25,062 nt of DNA, taken from NCBI GenBank assembly GCA_905209765.1, contig CAJLUE010000021.1:1-25062 (forward strand), written 5' to 3'. The notes beneath the pieces are model-generated. The model was not told where the DNA came from. It did no database searches and saw only the letters and a list, made by a program, of their open reading frames with translations. The translations under genes were made by a program, and so were the position numbers. Below are positions 6,973 to 15,033 of this stretch, piece after piece; positions within the stretch are counted from its first letter, which is position 1, and each line of letters starts with the position of its first letter. This DNA comes from an uncultured Collinsella sp. (GTDB lineage Bacteria > Actinomycetota > Coriobacteriia > Coriobacteriales > Coriobacteriaceae).

Positions 6973-8016
6973 CTACTCAAAGTATTGAAACTTGTTGGTC
7001 GAGAAGGCAAACGTGACGACAAAGCCTTTGCCGGGCTCGGATGCCGCGGTGACGTCGATGCCCATCTTGGAGCAGAGGCGCGCCACCAGGTAGAGGCCGA
7101 TGCCCGTTGCGCGCTTGGTGGTGCGGCCGTTGTCGCCGGTAAAGCCCTTCTCGAACACGCGCGGCAGGTCGGCCGCGCTCACGCCGCAGCCGTTGTCCGC
7201 GACAGTGAGCTCGATGCGTTCGCTCGCCAGGCCCTCGTCCAGCAACGCGCCCGAAAACACGATCTTCGCGCCGTCCTCGCGCGCATATTTAATACTGTTC
7301 TGAATAAGCTGGCCCAGAATAAACTCGAGCCACTTCTCGTCGGTAAAGACCTCGAAGTCGAGGTTCTCGCACACCGGGGCCACGTGCGCCGCGATGAGCT
7401 CACGCGCGTTGGCCTTAATCGCGCCCGTCACCAAGGTCTTGAGATCCCAACGGCGAATCAGGTAGTCGCGCTCCACGACTTCCGAGCGCGCGTAGTACAG
7501 CGCCTGGTCGATATAGCGCTCCACGCGAGCCAGCTCACGGCCCAGGTCATCCACGCGCGACAGGTCGTCTTCGCTGCCATCCAGGTTTTCCAAAATCAGA
7601 TGAGCCGCCGCCAGGGGCAGTTTGGCCTCGTGGACCCAGCTCTCGATATAGTCGCGATAGTCATCGGTCTGACGCCGGCCTTCGGCAACCTCGTCGCAAG
7701 CGGCTTTGCCCACCCGGCGCAAGACCTCGTACTCGAGCTCGCCCTCGGCATAGGTCGGGCATTGCACCATCTCCTGCACCCATGCGGGGCTCTCGAGCTC
7801 CTCTGCCGCGCGCTCCAGCTGACGCAGAAAACGGCGACGACGCGCGTACTCGACCACGATGCCGAGCATACCAAAGATAAAGGAAACGCCGACCGCCACG
7901 ACCACAATAGAAACGGGTGCACCGGCGACCGTCAGCACAAAGCAGCTCAGCAGCACGCCGCACGTCCACACGGCGACGGGAAGCAGCGCATCTTTAAAGA
8001 ACTTGCCAAACGACAT
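6973..8016 (-). CDS. Sensor histidine kinase, intramembrane-sensing (BceS/GraS-like)
   Basis: A 347-aa kinase. Two closely spaced membrane helices (about 10-30 and 34-56) leave almost no extracellular loop, the hallmark of intramembrane-sensing kinases that respond to antimicrobial peptides or cell-envelope stress. The phospho-acceptor is H129 in YIESWVHEAKLPLAA. The ATPase domain has QLIQNSIKYA (N box), DNGCGV (G1), FEKGFTGDNGR (F box) and ATGIGLYL (G2). The start at 8016 has AGGGG 6 nt upstream. The partner regulator ends 9 nt before it. In Firmicutes such kinases usually sit by a BceAB-type ABC transporter; none is present here, as hipBA follows. Confidence 0.93.
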   Translation of the reverse strand: MSFGKFFKDALLPVAVWTCGVLLSCFVLTVAGAPVSIVVVAVGVSFIFGMLGIVVEYARRRRFLRQLERAAEELESPAWVQEMVQCPTYAEGELEYEVLRRVGKAACDEVAEGRRQTDDYRDYIESWVHEAKLPLAAAHLILENLDGSEDDLSRVDDLGRELARVERYIDQALYYARSEVVERDYLIRRWDLKTLVTGAIKANARELIAAHVAPVCENLDFEVFTDEKWLEFILGQLIQNSIKYAREDGAKIVFSGALLDEGLASERIELTVADNGCGVSAADLPRVFEKGFTGDNGRTTKRATGIGLYLVARLCSKMGIDVTAASEPGKGFVVTFAFSTNKFQYFE

Positions 8017-8025
8017 AGCCGGCCC

Positions 8026-8697
8026 CTAGACCGAATAGCCTTGGCCGCGATGCGTAGTCAAATACCCCTTGATGCCGATTTTTTCGAGCGTGGTGCGCAG
8101 GCGGTTGATGTTGACAGTGAGCGTATTGTCGTCCACGAAGGCGTCGGAGTCCCACAGGTCCTGCATGATAGCCGAGCGCGAAACGATCTTGCCCGCGCGG
8201 CTCAGAAGCAGCGAGAGGATACGCAGCTCGTTTTTGGTGAGCTCGGTGCTGGTGCCCGTTTGCGTGTTGGTGACCATGGAGCGTGCGAGGTCGAGCTCCA
8301 GTCCCTTGTGGACGAGCGTGCTGCGCTCGCCCGCCGCCGCGGTGCGACGCAGCAGTGCGTTGATGCGCGCCACAAGCACGCGCGCGCTATAGGGCTTGGG
8401 AACAAAGTCGTCCGCGCCGAGCGTCATGGCCATGACCTCGTCGATCTCGGTCGTGCGCGACGTGAGAACGATGATGGGGACCTCGGATTCGCGACGGACC
8501 TCATGGCAGATGTGCTGGCCGTCTTTGACAGGGAGTGTGAGATCGAGCAGCACCAGGTCGGGCGCGGCGGCGAGAATATCGCGCGAGACATGCTCAAACG
8601 ATTCGCAGGCCTCGATTTCAAACCCGGCGCGGGCAAGGATGTCGACAAGCTCACGACGAATGGGCTCGTCGTCCTCAACGACATAAATCAGCGCCAT
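8026..8697 (-). CDS. Response regulator, OmpR family (partner of the adjacent kinase)
   Basis: 223 aa. The receiver domain (1-120) has acidic residues at the start (VVEDDEP), phospho-acceptor D52 in LVLLDLTLPVKDG, and the conserved lysine in PKPYSARVL. The C-terminal winged helix (about 130-223) contains LTKNELRILSLLL and ends in THRGQGYSV, typical of OmpR/BceR-type regulators. The frame is open far upstream, but ATG 8697 gives the canonical MALIYVVEDDEP start with GGGGAG 8 nt before it. Transcribed first in a two-gene operon with the kinase. Confidence 0.95.
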   Translation of the reverse strand: MALIYVVEDDEPIRRELVDILARAGFEIEACESFEHVSRDILAAAPDLVLLDLTLPVKDGQHICHEVRRESEVPIIVLTSRTTEIDEVMAMTLGADDFVPKPYSARVLVARINALLRRTAAAGERSTLVHKGLELDLARSMVTNTQTGTSTELTKNELRILSLLLSRAGKIVSRSAIMQDLWDSDAFVDDNTLTVNINRLRTTLEKIGIKGYLTTHRGQGYSV

Positions 8698-8842
8698 GGA
8701 TTTCGCTCCCCTCTTGGTTGTCTTGCCACCATTATTGCTGCGAAACTGCAGGTGCGCACCGCGCGCGGTACCAAGGTGACAGAACTGTTCGCGAGCGGGG
8801 GCGTTTTGTCCGCCTCGCACTCGCAGCGGCGGCGGGGACCAA

Positions 8843-8877
8843 AATGATTCTTTAATCCCCGTCCCAGAAAAATCATT
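8843..8877 (-). terminator. Weak terminator candidate after the 243-aa gene
   Basis: AATGATT (8843-8849) can pair with AATCATT (8871-8877) directly at the stop codon of the upstream minus-strand gene, followed on the minus strand by TTTTGG. The stem is short and AT-rich, so this is tentative. Confidence 0.3.
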
Positions 8878-9608
8878 TAGCGGCGGGCACGGAGCTTTTC
8901 GTAGCCTTCGGCGAAGAAGGCGACCGTGGCGGCGTCGGCCTCGGCGGCGTTCGTCTCGGTCGCGGGGACCACGCCGTGCTCGTCGCTCACTAGGAACAGC
9001 GCACCCTTGAGCTGCGCGGGAATGTCTACGCGCGTGACCGGGATTCCCTTGGTCTGGGCCAGCTGCTCGATGAGCGTCGCCGTGCCACACAGACACTCGT
9101 CCGCTGGCACCACAAAGGCGAGCTCGCCGTTGTTGACGGCGGCGAGCAGCTCGGGCGCCACGCCGGTTTCGTCGGCCTCGGAGCGGGCCTCTGCGGAACG
9201 GGCACGCAGCGCCTTGGCCGACGTATCGGCGAGCGGCTCGTACTCCCCCACCGTCATGGCGGCGTTGCCGTTGATGTCGATCACCAGCATGAGCACGCCG
9301 TCGCGTGCGGTGTAATCGCCCTCGGCAAGCGACCACTCAACGTGCTGTTTGGCCCAGCTGAGCATGTTATGGGTGAGTGGCTCGCCCTGCACCAGGCGCT
9401 CAGACAGCGCGCGGATGTGACGGTTGAGCATGGGTACCTTTTTGTTGGACATGCGCCAACGGCAGACAAGCGCGGGCTTGTCGAGCGTAAACTTCTCGAC
9501 CGCCTCCTGATTGGCGCAAAAGTCCTCGTACGCACGCTGATCCTCGGCATTGCCAAACAGCTCGGCATCATCAATCTGGGGCATGGTCATACCTTTCGTG
9601 TTAGTCAT
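8877..9608 (-). CDS. Protein of unknown function, 243 aa
   Basis: I do not recognise this family. It is a soluble, acidic, Ala-rich protein with no signal peptide or membrane segment. The N-terminal half has an aromatic/charged region (DQRAYEDFCANQEAVEKFTL, then WRMSNKKVPMLNRHI). The middle has a beta-like hydrophobic run (GVLMLVIDINGNAAM), followed by an acidic helix-rich stretch and another beta run GELAFVVPADECLCG. The alternation of strands ending in a domain like LKGALFLVSDEHG resembles SseB-like two-repeat proteins, but I cannot confirm that. The start is ambiguous: ATG 9608 has AGAGGA 4 nt upstream, and ATG 9584 has AAAGG 7 nt upstream. Gene order is purH, hairpin, this gene, then the two-component operon. 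Confidence 0.8.
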   Translation of the reverse strand: MTNTKGMTMPQIDDAELFGNAEDQRAYEDFCANQEAVEKFTLDKPALVCRWRMSNKKVPMLNRHIRALSERLVQGEPLTHNMLSWAKQHVEWSLAEGDYTARDGVLMLVIDINGNAAMTVGEYEPLADTSAKALRARSAEARSEADETGVAPELLAAVNNGELAFVVPADECLCGTATLIEQLAQTKGIPVTRVDIPAQLKGALFLVSDEHGVVPATETNAAEADAATVAFFAEGYEKLRARR

Positions 9609-9745
9609 TCCGTCCTCTTATACCAAAAAGACGGCCCTCCAAACGGAGCAGCCGCCTTTTGCGGAGATTATTTTAGAAACGAGGCCAGTCCAAGGGACGA
9701 GATCACATCCCATCCTCCCCAGTCAACCTAACAGGTCGGCGAGGG

Positions 9746-9838
9746 TTGCCCAGGTGCCGCAGATTGCCGTGAAAGAGGAGCGACGCGTACTTGGGTACGC
9801 GAGCGACGAATGAACGGCAAGGTGCGGTGGCTGGGCAA
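9746..9838. repeat. 93-bp imperfect inverted repeat / long hairpin
   Basis: Outer arms TTGCCCAG (9746-9753) and CTGGGCAA (9831-9838) pair. The next segments CCGCA/TGCGG and TTGCCGT/ACGGCAA also pair, separated by small internal loops. An apical stem CGCGTAC-TTGG-GTACGCG (9784-9801) caps the structure. It lies 22 nt beyond the purH stop and upstream of the 243-aa gene, both minus. It may be a purH terminator-like or processing structure, or one copy of a dispersed coriobacterial intergenic repeat; copy number cannot be judged here. Confidence 0.65.
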
Positions 9839-9859
9839 GCCGCAGCGCCGCTTCCCTAC

Positions 9860-11467
9860 TTAGTGGCGGAAATGCCTGGCGCCCGTAAAGACCATCGCAA
9901 TACCATGCTCGTTGCAGGCCTGGACGCTCTCGTCGTCGCGCTTGGAGCCGCCAGGCTGGATGATGCAGGTCACGCCGTGCGCGGCAAGCACGTCGACGTT
10001 GTCGCGGAACGGGAAGAACGCGTCGCTTGCACAGGCAAAGCCGCCCTTCTCCACGCCCTCGCGCTCGCAGAAGTCCTCGGCGCGCTCGCAGGCAAGCAGT
10101 GCAGAGTCAACGCGGTTGGGCTGACCCGGGCCCATGCCAATGCCGGCCTTACCCTTGGAGACCAGGATGGCGTTGGACTTGACGCCCTTGCAGACCTTCC
10201 AGGCAAACTCGAGCTCGGCCATCTCGGCGTCGGTGGGCTTGCGGTCGGTGGGGAACGTAAAGGTCGCAGGATCCTCGGTCACGTGGTCGACCTCCTGCAC
10301 CAGCATGCCGCCGTCGACGGAGCGCAGCTCCACCTGGGCGCCGTGGTCCACGCCGCCGGTGGCCAGCACGCGCAGGTTGGGGCGCTTGGCCATGCGCTCG
10401 AGCGCCTCGGCAGTGTAGCTCGGAGCGATGATAACCTCGACGAACTGCTTGTTCTGATCGGCAAAGTGCTCAACCAGCTCATAGGGAACCTCGCGGTTGC
10501 AGGCGATGATGCCGCCGAAGGCGCTCTTGGGATCGCAGGCGAAGGCGCGGTCGTAGGCGGCCGTGATGTCCTCGGCCACGGCGGAGCCGCAGGGGTTCTG
10601 ATGCTTGAGGATCACGCAGGCCGGCTCGTCGAACTCGCGGACCAGGTTCCAAGCGGCGTCGGCATCCAGATAGTTGTTGTAGCTGAGCGGCTTGCCCTGG
10701 ATCTGCTCGGAGCCCACGAGCGGGAACTGCGAGCTCGCGGTATTCTCGCAGCCCTCGGCAAAGCGATAGACCGTGGCCTTTTGCTGCGGGTTCTCGCCAT
10801 AGCGCAGGTCGTCGACCTTCTCCAGCGAGATCTCGAGCTTGGCAGAGGTGTCCGCCACGTCGCTTGCCTGGGCGGCAAGCCAACGGGAGATAGCCGTGTC
10901 GTAGGCGGCGGTGGTCTGGTAGACCTTCACCTGCAGGCGACGACGGGTGGAAAGCGTGGTGCAGCCACCGGTCTCGCGCATCTCGGCCAGGACGGCATCA
11001 TAGTCGGCCGGGTCGGAGATGACGGTAACGCTCGCGGCGTTCTTGGCGGCAGAGCGCAGCATGGAGGGGCCACCGATGTCGATGTGCTCGATGGCGTCCG
11101 CGAAGGTGACCTCGGGGTTGGCGACGGTCTTCTCGAACTCGTACAGGTTGACGACGACCAGGTCGATCAGCTTAATGCCGTGCTGAGCAGCCTCCTGCAT
11201 GTGCTGCTCGGAATCGCGGCGGGCCAGCAGCGCGCCGTGAACCTTGGGGTGCAGGGTCTTAACGCGGCCGTCCATCATCTCGGGATAGCCCGTGAACTCC
11301 TCGATGGGGGTTACGGGGACGCCCGCGTCCTCGATGGCACGAGCCGTGCCGCCCGTAGAGATGATCTCGACGCCAAAGTCATCGACCAGCGTCCGTGCGA
11401 AATCGACGACGCCCGTCTTATCGGTAACCGAGATCAACGCGCGTGCGATCTTCACATCAGATCCCAT
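9860..11467 (-). CDS. purH: Bifunctional AICAR transformylase / IMP cyclohydrolase PurH
   Basis: 535 aa, normal for PurH (about 510-530). It catalyses the last two steps of de novo purine synthesis: formylation of AICAR with 10-formyl-THF, then ring closure to IMP. The N-terminal cyclohydrolase domain shows ISVTDKTG, STGGTARAI, RVKTLHPKVHG and IDIGGPSMLRSAAKN. The C-terminal transformylase domain shows LRYGENPQQKA and VILKHQNPCGSA, which carries the catalytic Lys-His pair, then KSAFGGIIACNRE. The start at 11467 has AGGAGG 5 nt upstream. It stands alone, away from other pur genes, divergent from the GNAT gene. Confidence 0.98.
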   Translation of the reverse strand: MGSDVKIARALISVTDKTGVVDFARTLVDDFGVEIISTGGTARAIEDAGVPVTPIEEFTGYPEMMDGRVKTLHPKVHGALLARRDSEQHMQEAAQHGIKLIDLVVVNLYEFEKTVANPEVTFADAIEHIDIGGPSMLRSAAKNAASVTVISDPADYDAVLAEMRETGGCTTLSTRRRLQVKVYQTTAAYDTAISRWLAAQASDVADTSAKLEISLEKVDDLRYGENPQQKATVYRFAEGCENTASSQFPLVGSEQIQGKPLSYNNYLDADAAWNLVREFDEPACVILKHQNPCGSAVAEDITAAYDRAFACDPKSAFGGIIACNREVPYELVEHFADQNKQFVEVIIAPSYTAEALERMAKRPNLRVLATGGVDHGAQVELRSVDGGMLVQEVDHVTEDPATFTFPTDRKPTDAEMAELEFAWKVCKGVKSNAILVSKGKAGIGMGPGQPNRVDSALLACERAEDFCEREGVEKGGFACASDAFFPFRDNVDVLAAHGVTCIIQPGGSKRDDESVQACNEHGIAMVFTGARHFRH

Positions 11468-11541
11468 GCAGTCCTCCTGTCTGGTACGCCGCCGTGCTCT
11501 GTGAGCCGGTGATACGTCGATCTGCAGCGCTCGCGCAGCGG

Positions 11542-11563
11542 CATTGAAAATACTGATTCAATG
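11542..11563. promoter_or_regulatory. Palindromic operator candidate upstream of purH
   Basis: A perfect 7-bp inverted repeat, CATTGAA-N8-TTCAATG, about 75 nt upstream of the purH ATG. This AT-rich palindrome in a GC-rich intergenic region could bind a purine or other regulator (inference). The rest of the gap from 11468 to 11744 shows repeated GCATCGA-type words (11567-11586) but no gene. Confidence 0.4.
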
Positions 11564-11744
11564 TAGCGCATCGAGCGCATCGATGCACCCCGCAACGGGC
11601 GCATATGCAGAAAAAGTTTGCGAGCGGAGGGGATGGGCACGGCACCGGGCACGGTGAGTTCATGGAACACAGGGGCACCATAATTAGATGCCAATAGCGT
11701 GGTAGAACTGTGCTCGATATGCATCCGCAAAAGAAAGAGGCACC

Positions 11745-12386
11745 ATGGTCTCGCGGGTTCTCTACCGACCGTTTGATACCGAAGACTTCGACGCCATCGC
11801 GTTGATTCTGCAGCAGCTTTGGCATAACAATTCGGATAACGATGAGTACAACCGCCTCGAGGCCGCGTGCGACCTCGCCTATTGCCTTTCGTCTTCGACG
11901 TTTTCGCAGGTTGCCGTAATCGACGGTCAGGCGCGCGGCATTGCGCTCGCGCGTGCGGGACAGAGCTCCGGCGCCACCGTTAAGGAACATTGGCTGGATA
12001 CCGAACGCGCACTGCTATCGCAAATGCGCGAGCTGGAGCCCGATGCCTGCGCCGAGTATCTCTCGTTTGTGCGCGCAACCATCCGAACCAACAACCGCCT
12101 GCTCGAAAGCAGCCCGTTACCACACGACAACGAGGTCACGCTGCTTGCCGTAGATCGCGACGTCCATGGCCTGGGCGTTGGCTCGGTGTTGCTCGACGCC
12201 GCAGTCTCGTACCTGTCCTCGCGCGGGGCGACGAGGGCGCACCTGTACACCGACTCCAACTGCTCGTGGAAGTTCTACGAACTGCACGGCTTTAAGCGCA
12301 CGGCCACGCACCGCGCCAACCGCGAAGAGCGCCGTCACGAAATGCCGCGCGAAAGCTTCCTCTACGAACTCGACCTAACAGCCTAG
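11745..12386 (+). CDS. GNAT-family N-acetyltransferase
   Basis: A 213-aa acetyl-CoA-dependent acetyltransferase of unknown substrate. The acetyl-CoA binding motif A is visible as LLAVDRDVHGLGVGSVLLD (Q/R-x-x-G-x-G/A variant HGLGVG, near residues 132-150). It is followed by HLYTDSNCSWKFYELHGF, the usual beta5-alpha4 segment with the conserved FYE.HGF. The N-terminal 110 residues contain two helical, His/Trp-rich segments longer than in the minimal fold. The start at 11745 has AAAGAGG 4 nt upstream. It is monocistronic and divergent from purH; a small hairpin follows. Confidence 0.9.
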   Translation: MVSRVLYRPFDTEDFDAIALILQQLWHNNSDNDEYNRLEAACDLAYCLSSSTFSQVAVIDGQARGIALARAGQSSGATVKEHWLDTERALLSQMRELEPDACAEYLSFVRATIRTNNRLLESSPLPHDNEVTLLAVDRDVHGLGVGSVLLDAAVSYLSSRGATRAHLYTDSNCSWKFYELHGFKRTATHRANREERRHEMPRESFLYELDLTA

Positions 12387-12401
12387 GCCCAGCAGCCATA
12401 C

Positions 12402-12443
12402 CTAGTCATTTAGGAACGTCCCCAGTGACTAGTCGTTGGGGAC
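12402..12443 (+). repeat. Compact repeat with two mutually exclusive hairpins
   Basis: CTAGTCA (12402-12408) can pair with TGACTAG (12426-12432), and GTCCCCA (12418-12424) with TGGGGAC (12437-12443). The two stems interleave and cannot form together except as a pseudoknot. The word TAGGAACGTCCC (12411-12422) recurs inverted at 14592-14603, on the other side of the DUF2207 gene. It may also act as the acetyltransferase gene's terminator. Confidence 0.5.
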
Positions 12444-12463
12444 AGTCTTCGTAGGTAGCGCAT

Positions 12464-12510
12464 AAAAAGGGATGGGCTTTCCCCGACGGCTGTCGAGAAA
12501 AGCCCATCCC
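12464..12510 (-). terminator. Terminator of the DUF2207 gene
   Basis: Stem GGGATGGGCTTTC / GAAAAGCCCATCCC (12469-12510, one bulge). On the minus strand it is followed by TTTTT (12468-12464), 14 nt after the stop codon. Classical intrinsic terminator. Confidence 0.9.
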
Positions 12511-12524
12511 ATAGCTTACGACCG

Positions 12525-14468
12525 TTAGAACGTTCCGCCGCCGCCTCCGCCGACGCCGCCGCCTCCGCCGCCCGAGAAGCCGCCGCCTCCGCCGCCGCCC
12601 GAGCTGTCCGAGCTCGACGCGAGCTCACGGATGCTCTCGTGATACACGCCGTCGAACGAATCGAGCGGCGACTCGGTACCGTAATGATGGTAGTACCACC
12701 AGTAGCAGGGGTAATTGTCGTAGAAACCGTCGGCCTCGCGCACCTCGGGAGGAACAGCCTCGGCAAGCTGACGCAGGACTTCCTTCGAAACACCCAGCGC
12801 CGCACCCATCACCAGAAGTTTATTCCACAGGACCAGATCGCCGGGGACGGCTTCCTTTAGACGCGTGAAATCCTCAAGCCAATGCTTGAGCGCCTTGCAG
12901 CGAGCCGCCACCTCGGCGCCCTCCGGCGTAAAGCGGCGGAACGTAAGGCCCACGCCAATACCCACCAGCACAATCGGCACCGAGATAACCGCGGCGATAA
13001 TGTTCGCCTGTGCGCCGTCGGTAAAGAAGATGGATCCCGCGGGAATACAGGCGATCAGAATACCAAGAACCAGGCAAAACACCATTGCGACAATGCCGTC
13101 CGAGGCAATGTACTCGCTATCGGCCAGCTTGCCCTTAACGGTGTTCTGATAGTCCTCGAGCTTGTCGCCCACGGGTGTAGCGTGCTGCTTGACGTAGTGC
13201 TGCAGCTCGTCGAACGTGCGCGAGCGATCGCCGTTCTCGTCGGGCTTAGCACCGGCAAAGAAGACCTTGAGCACCATGTGGTCAATGCCCTTGGCCGACT
13301 TCCAGCCCGCATCACTCACCGTCACGCGATACGTCTGCTCTTCTTTTTCACGCCCCAACAGACCCTTCTTAGCCTTAGTCACGGTCGCCTGCTCCAGCTT
13401 AATCACACGGTCGTCGGTGAGCTTCATGAGCGTGGCGATATATGCCTGATCGGGCACCTCGTTCCAGCTCATGAGGGCCGAAAGCACAGCGGGATGGTCG
13501 GCCGAAGGCACATCGCGGAAATATTCGTCCTGGAAAAGCGGCTTGGGCTTGCGGCGGCGCAGCTTGAGCACAACGATTGTGCCGGTAAAGGCCACCGCCG
13601 CGACAACACTTAGTACGGCAAGTACATTGGCAATCATGCGAGCGTGAGCGCGGCGGGCGTTAGCCTCGTCGGCCCATGCCTTCTCCTCGCTCAGGATTGT
13701 CGGCATGCGCTCCTCGCTCGAAGCGGAAAGCCAAGGCACCCAATCGCTGGGGAAGGTGATGCGCGCCTCGGCGAATTCGCCCTGATGCACGCAGGGAATG
13801 GTATAGGTGACCATGGGTTCATCCGCATCGAGCGATACGTCGCCCGTCAGCGGGCCGTGGCCCCATGCGCGGAAGTTATCGCCCTTGACGGCCGCCGTCC
13901 CGGCGGCGGCATTTGCGAAGCACACTTCCATCTCGACATCATCGGAATCCGCAGACCAGCCGTCGCCCACAAACTTCCAGTAGAGCTCGGCGGTATCGGA
14001 CCAGTTCATAACCGCACCGGTCATGGTGTAACTCACGTAATAGATCGCGCTGTCGCCGCTCTCGTGGGGGCTGAACACCTTGATTCTTACGCCGCTGTCG
14101 GACTGCTCAACCGTATAGACGCCGTTGTCGCCTTTGTTTGCGCTGTCGACCTTGTTAAACGCGGTGTCGTCTTCCTCGACGCTCAGCACATTGACGCCCG
14201 CCGCGCCGCCCTGCTGGTTAGAGCCTGTATTGATCTCCCAAAACACGCCGTTGATGTCGTCATCGAAATCAAACTGGCGTCCCTCGACAACGGTCAGCGA
14301 GCCGTCGGCCTCGACCGTGGCACCGATATAGGTTTGGGTCATGGAGTAGCCGTCGGCACGTGCAACGGCGGGCAACAGCAGCAGTGCGCACGCGACGAGC
14401 GCGCAAATGGAAACAAATCGCGCAAACGGGCGGCGCTGCCGGCTGACTTTGGCGGCGAGGGTGTTCAT
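12525..14468 (-). CDS. DUF2207-family membrane protein with glycine-rich tail
   Basis: 647 aa from ATG 14468, chosen because AAAGGA precedes it by 7 nt and it starts directly before the signal peptide. The order is: a signal peptide (about 14-36, hydrophobic core ALVACALLLLP, ending VARADG); an extracellular DUF2207 domain (about 37-230, with DGSLTVVEGRQFDF and DINGVFWEI); a single membrane helix (around 255-280) followed by RRRK; a cytosolic region; two further membrane helices around 455-515; and an unusual C-terminal tail of Ser and long Gly runs ending GGGGGGTF. DUF2207 proteins are common but uncharacterised. Cell-surface or envelope function is an inference. The tail is typical of the family. 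Confidence 0.9.
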   Translation of the reverse strand: MNTLAAKVSRQRRPFARFVSICALVACALLLLPAVARADGYSMTQTYIGATVEADGSLTVVEGRQFDFDDDINGVFWEINTGSNQQGGAAGVNVLSVEEDDTAFNKVDSANKGDNGVYTVEQSDSGVRIKVFSPHESGDSAIYYVSYTMTGAVMNWSDTAELYWKFVGDGWSADSDDVEMEVCFANAAAGTAAVKGDNFRAWGHGPLTGDVSLDADEPMVTYTIPCVHQGEFAEARITFPSDWVPWLSASSEERMPTILSEEKAWADEANARRAHARMIANVLAVLSVVAAVAFTGTIVVLKLRRRKPKPLFQDEYFRDVPSADHPAVLSALMSWNEVPDQAYIATLMKLTDDRVIKLEQATVTKAKKGLLGREKEEQTYRVTVSDAGWKSAKGIDHMVLKVFFAGAKPDENGDRSRTFDELQHYVKQHATPVGDKLEDYQNTVKGKLADSEYIASDGIVAMVFCLVLGILIACIPAGSIFFTDGAQANIIAAVISVPIVLVGIGVGLTFRRFTPEGAEVAARCKALKHWLEDFTRLKEAVPGDLVLWNKLLVMGAALGVSKEVLRQLAEAVPPEVREADGFYDNYPCYWWYYHHYGTESPLDSFDGVYHESIRELASSSDSSGGGGGGGFSGGGGGGVGGGGGGTF

Positions 14469-14860
14469 AGGCACATCCTTTGTCTGTAAAACCAACAGCG
14501 CCATTGTCCCACGTTTGCGGGTACGCATGACGAATATCTGGGCCAACGGAACGTCAAATGGGACAAAAGTCCCACCCGAGTCTGGCACTTAGGGACGTTC
14601 CTAATGATCTATTGGGGACGGAGGAAAACGGATCATTGGGTTGAACCGACGGACTGCAACAAATTTGTCGTTTGGGACGCTCTTTGGCCGAGTCCTGCGC
14701 CAGCAATAGATACCACTTCACAGCTCCGTCACAGGTGTAGCGGCTTTGTGTGGGCGCGGCATACGCTGATTGAGCCGCCAGTCGAGGGGCATAAAACAAT
14801 TGAGCGAAAACGGTTTGCCCCTTTGCCGTTCGCTCGAGGATCATGTCCCCCTTTTCCGCG
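14469..14860. other. Intergenic stretch upstream of the DUF2207 gene, no gene recognised
   Basis: The gap between the DUF2207 start (14468) and gluQRS (15034) is about 565 bases. It holds an inverted copy of the AGGAACGTCCC word (14592-14603) near TTGGGGAC. A possible structured segment lies around 14787-14840: GGGGCA can pair with TGCCCC, while GAGCG..ACGG can alternatively pair with CCGTTCGCTC. ORFs on either strand resemble no family. The terminator at 14861-14896 suggests that something transcribed precedes it. Confidence 0.4.
14592..14603 (-). repeat. Inverted copy of the TAGGAACGTCCC word
   Basis: An exact 12-base match, on the opposite strand, to 12411-12422. Both copies also have TTGGGGAC nearby (14612-14619 and 12436-12443). 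The pair brackets the DUF2207 gene. Confidence 0.5.
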
Positions 14861-14896
14861 GAAACCCCGGCAGTTGCGAAGAGCTGCCGGGGTTTC
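14861..14896 (+). terminator. Strong hairpin terminator with no obvious gene before it
   Basis: A perfect 13-bp stem GAAACCCCGGCAG / CTGCCGGGGTTTC with a 10-nt loop, followed by TGTCGTTT. It would terminate plus-strand transcripts from the 14600-14860 region, where no protein gene is apparent. It may instead insulate gluQRS. Confidence 0.75.
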
Positions 14897-15020
14897 TGTC
14901 GTTTGTGAGGCCGAGTCGGCGTACGGCGATCGAGACGTTGGGCCGCAGACCCACCGTGCGCAATGCGCAGCGCCGCCAACTTGCGAGCCACGGAAACGCC
15001 TTCCCTACCGTGCCCCGCGC

Positions 15021-15026
15021 TATACT
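15021..15026 (+). promoter_or_regulatory. -10 element for a probably leaderless gluQRS mRNA
   Basis: TATACT ends 7 nt before the ATG at 15034, placing the expected transcription start at or next to the A of the ATG. No Shine-Dalgarno sequence precedes the start (CGTCCGC). Both facts point to a leaderless transcript, common in actinobacteria. No clear -35 is seen. Confidence 0.5.
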
Positions 15027-15033
15027 CGTCCGC

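Noticed and set aside
6943..8847. A 634-aa plus-strand open frame opposite the kinase and regulator genes
   Set aside because: The composition is typical of the complement of a coding strand in high-GC DNA; both genes on the minus strand have unmistakable motifs.
6973..9608. BceAB-type transporter genes beside the intramembrane-sensing kinase
   Set aside because: None of the neighbouring genes encodes an ATPase or permease.
9791..11512. A 573-aa plus-strand open frame opposite purH
   Set aside because: Antisense shadow of purH, with no start signal or homology visible.
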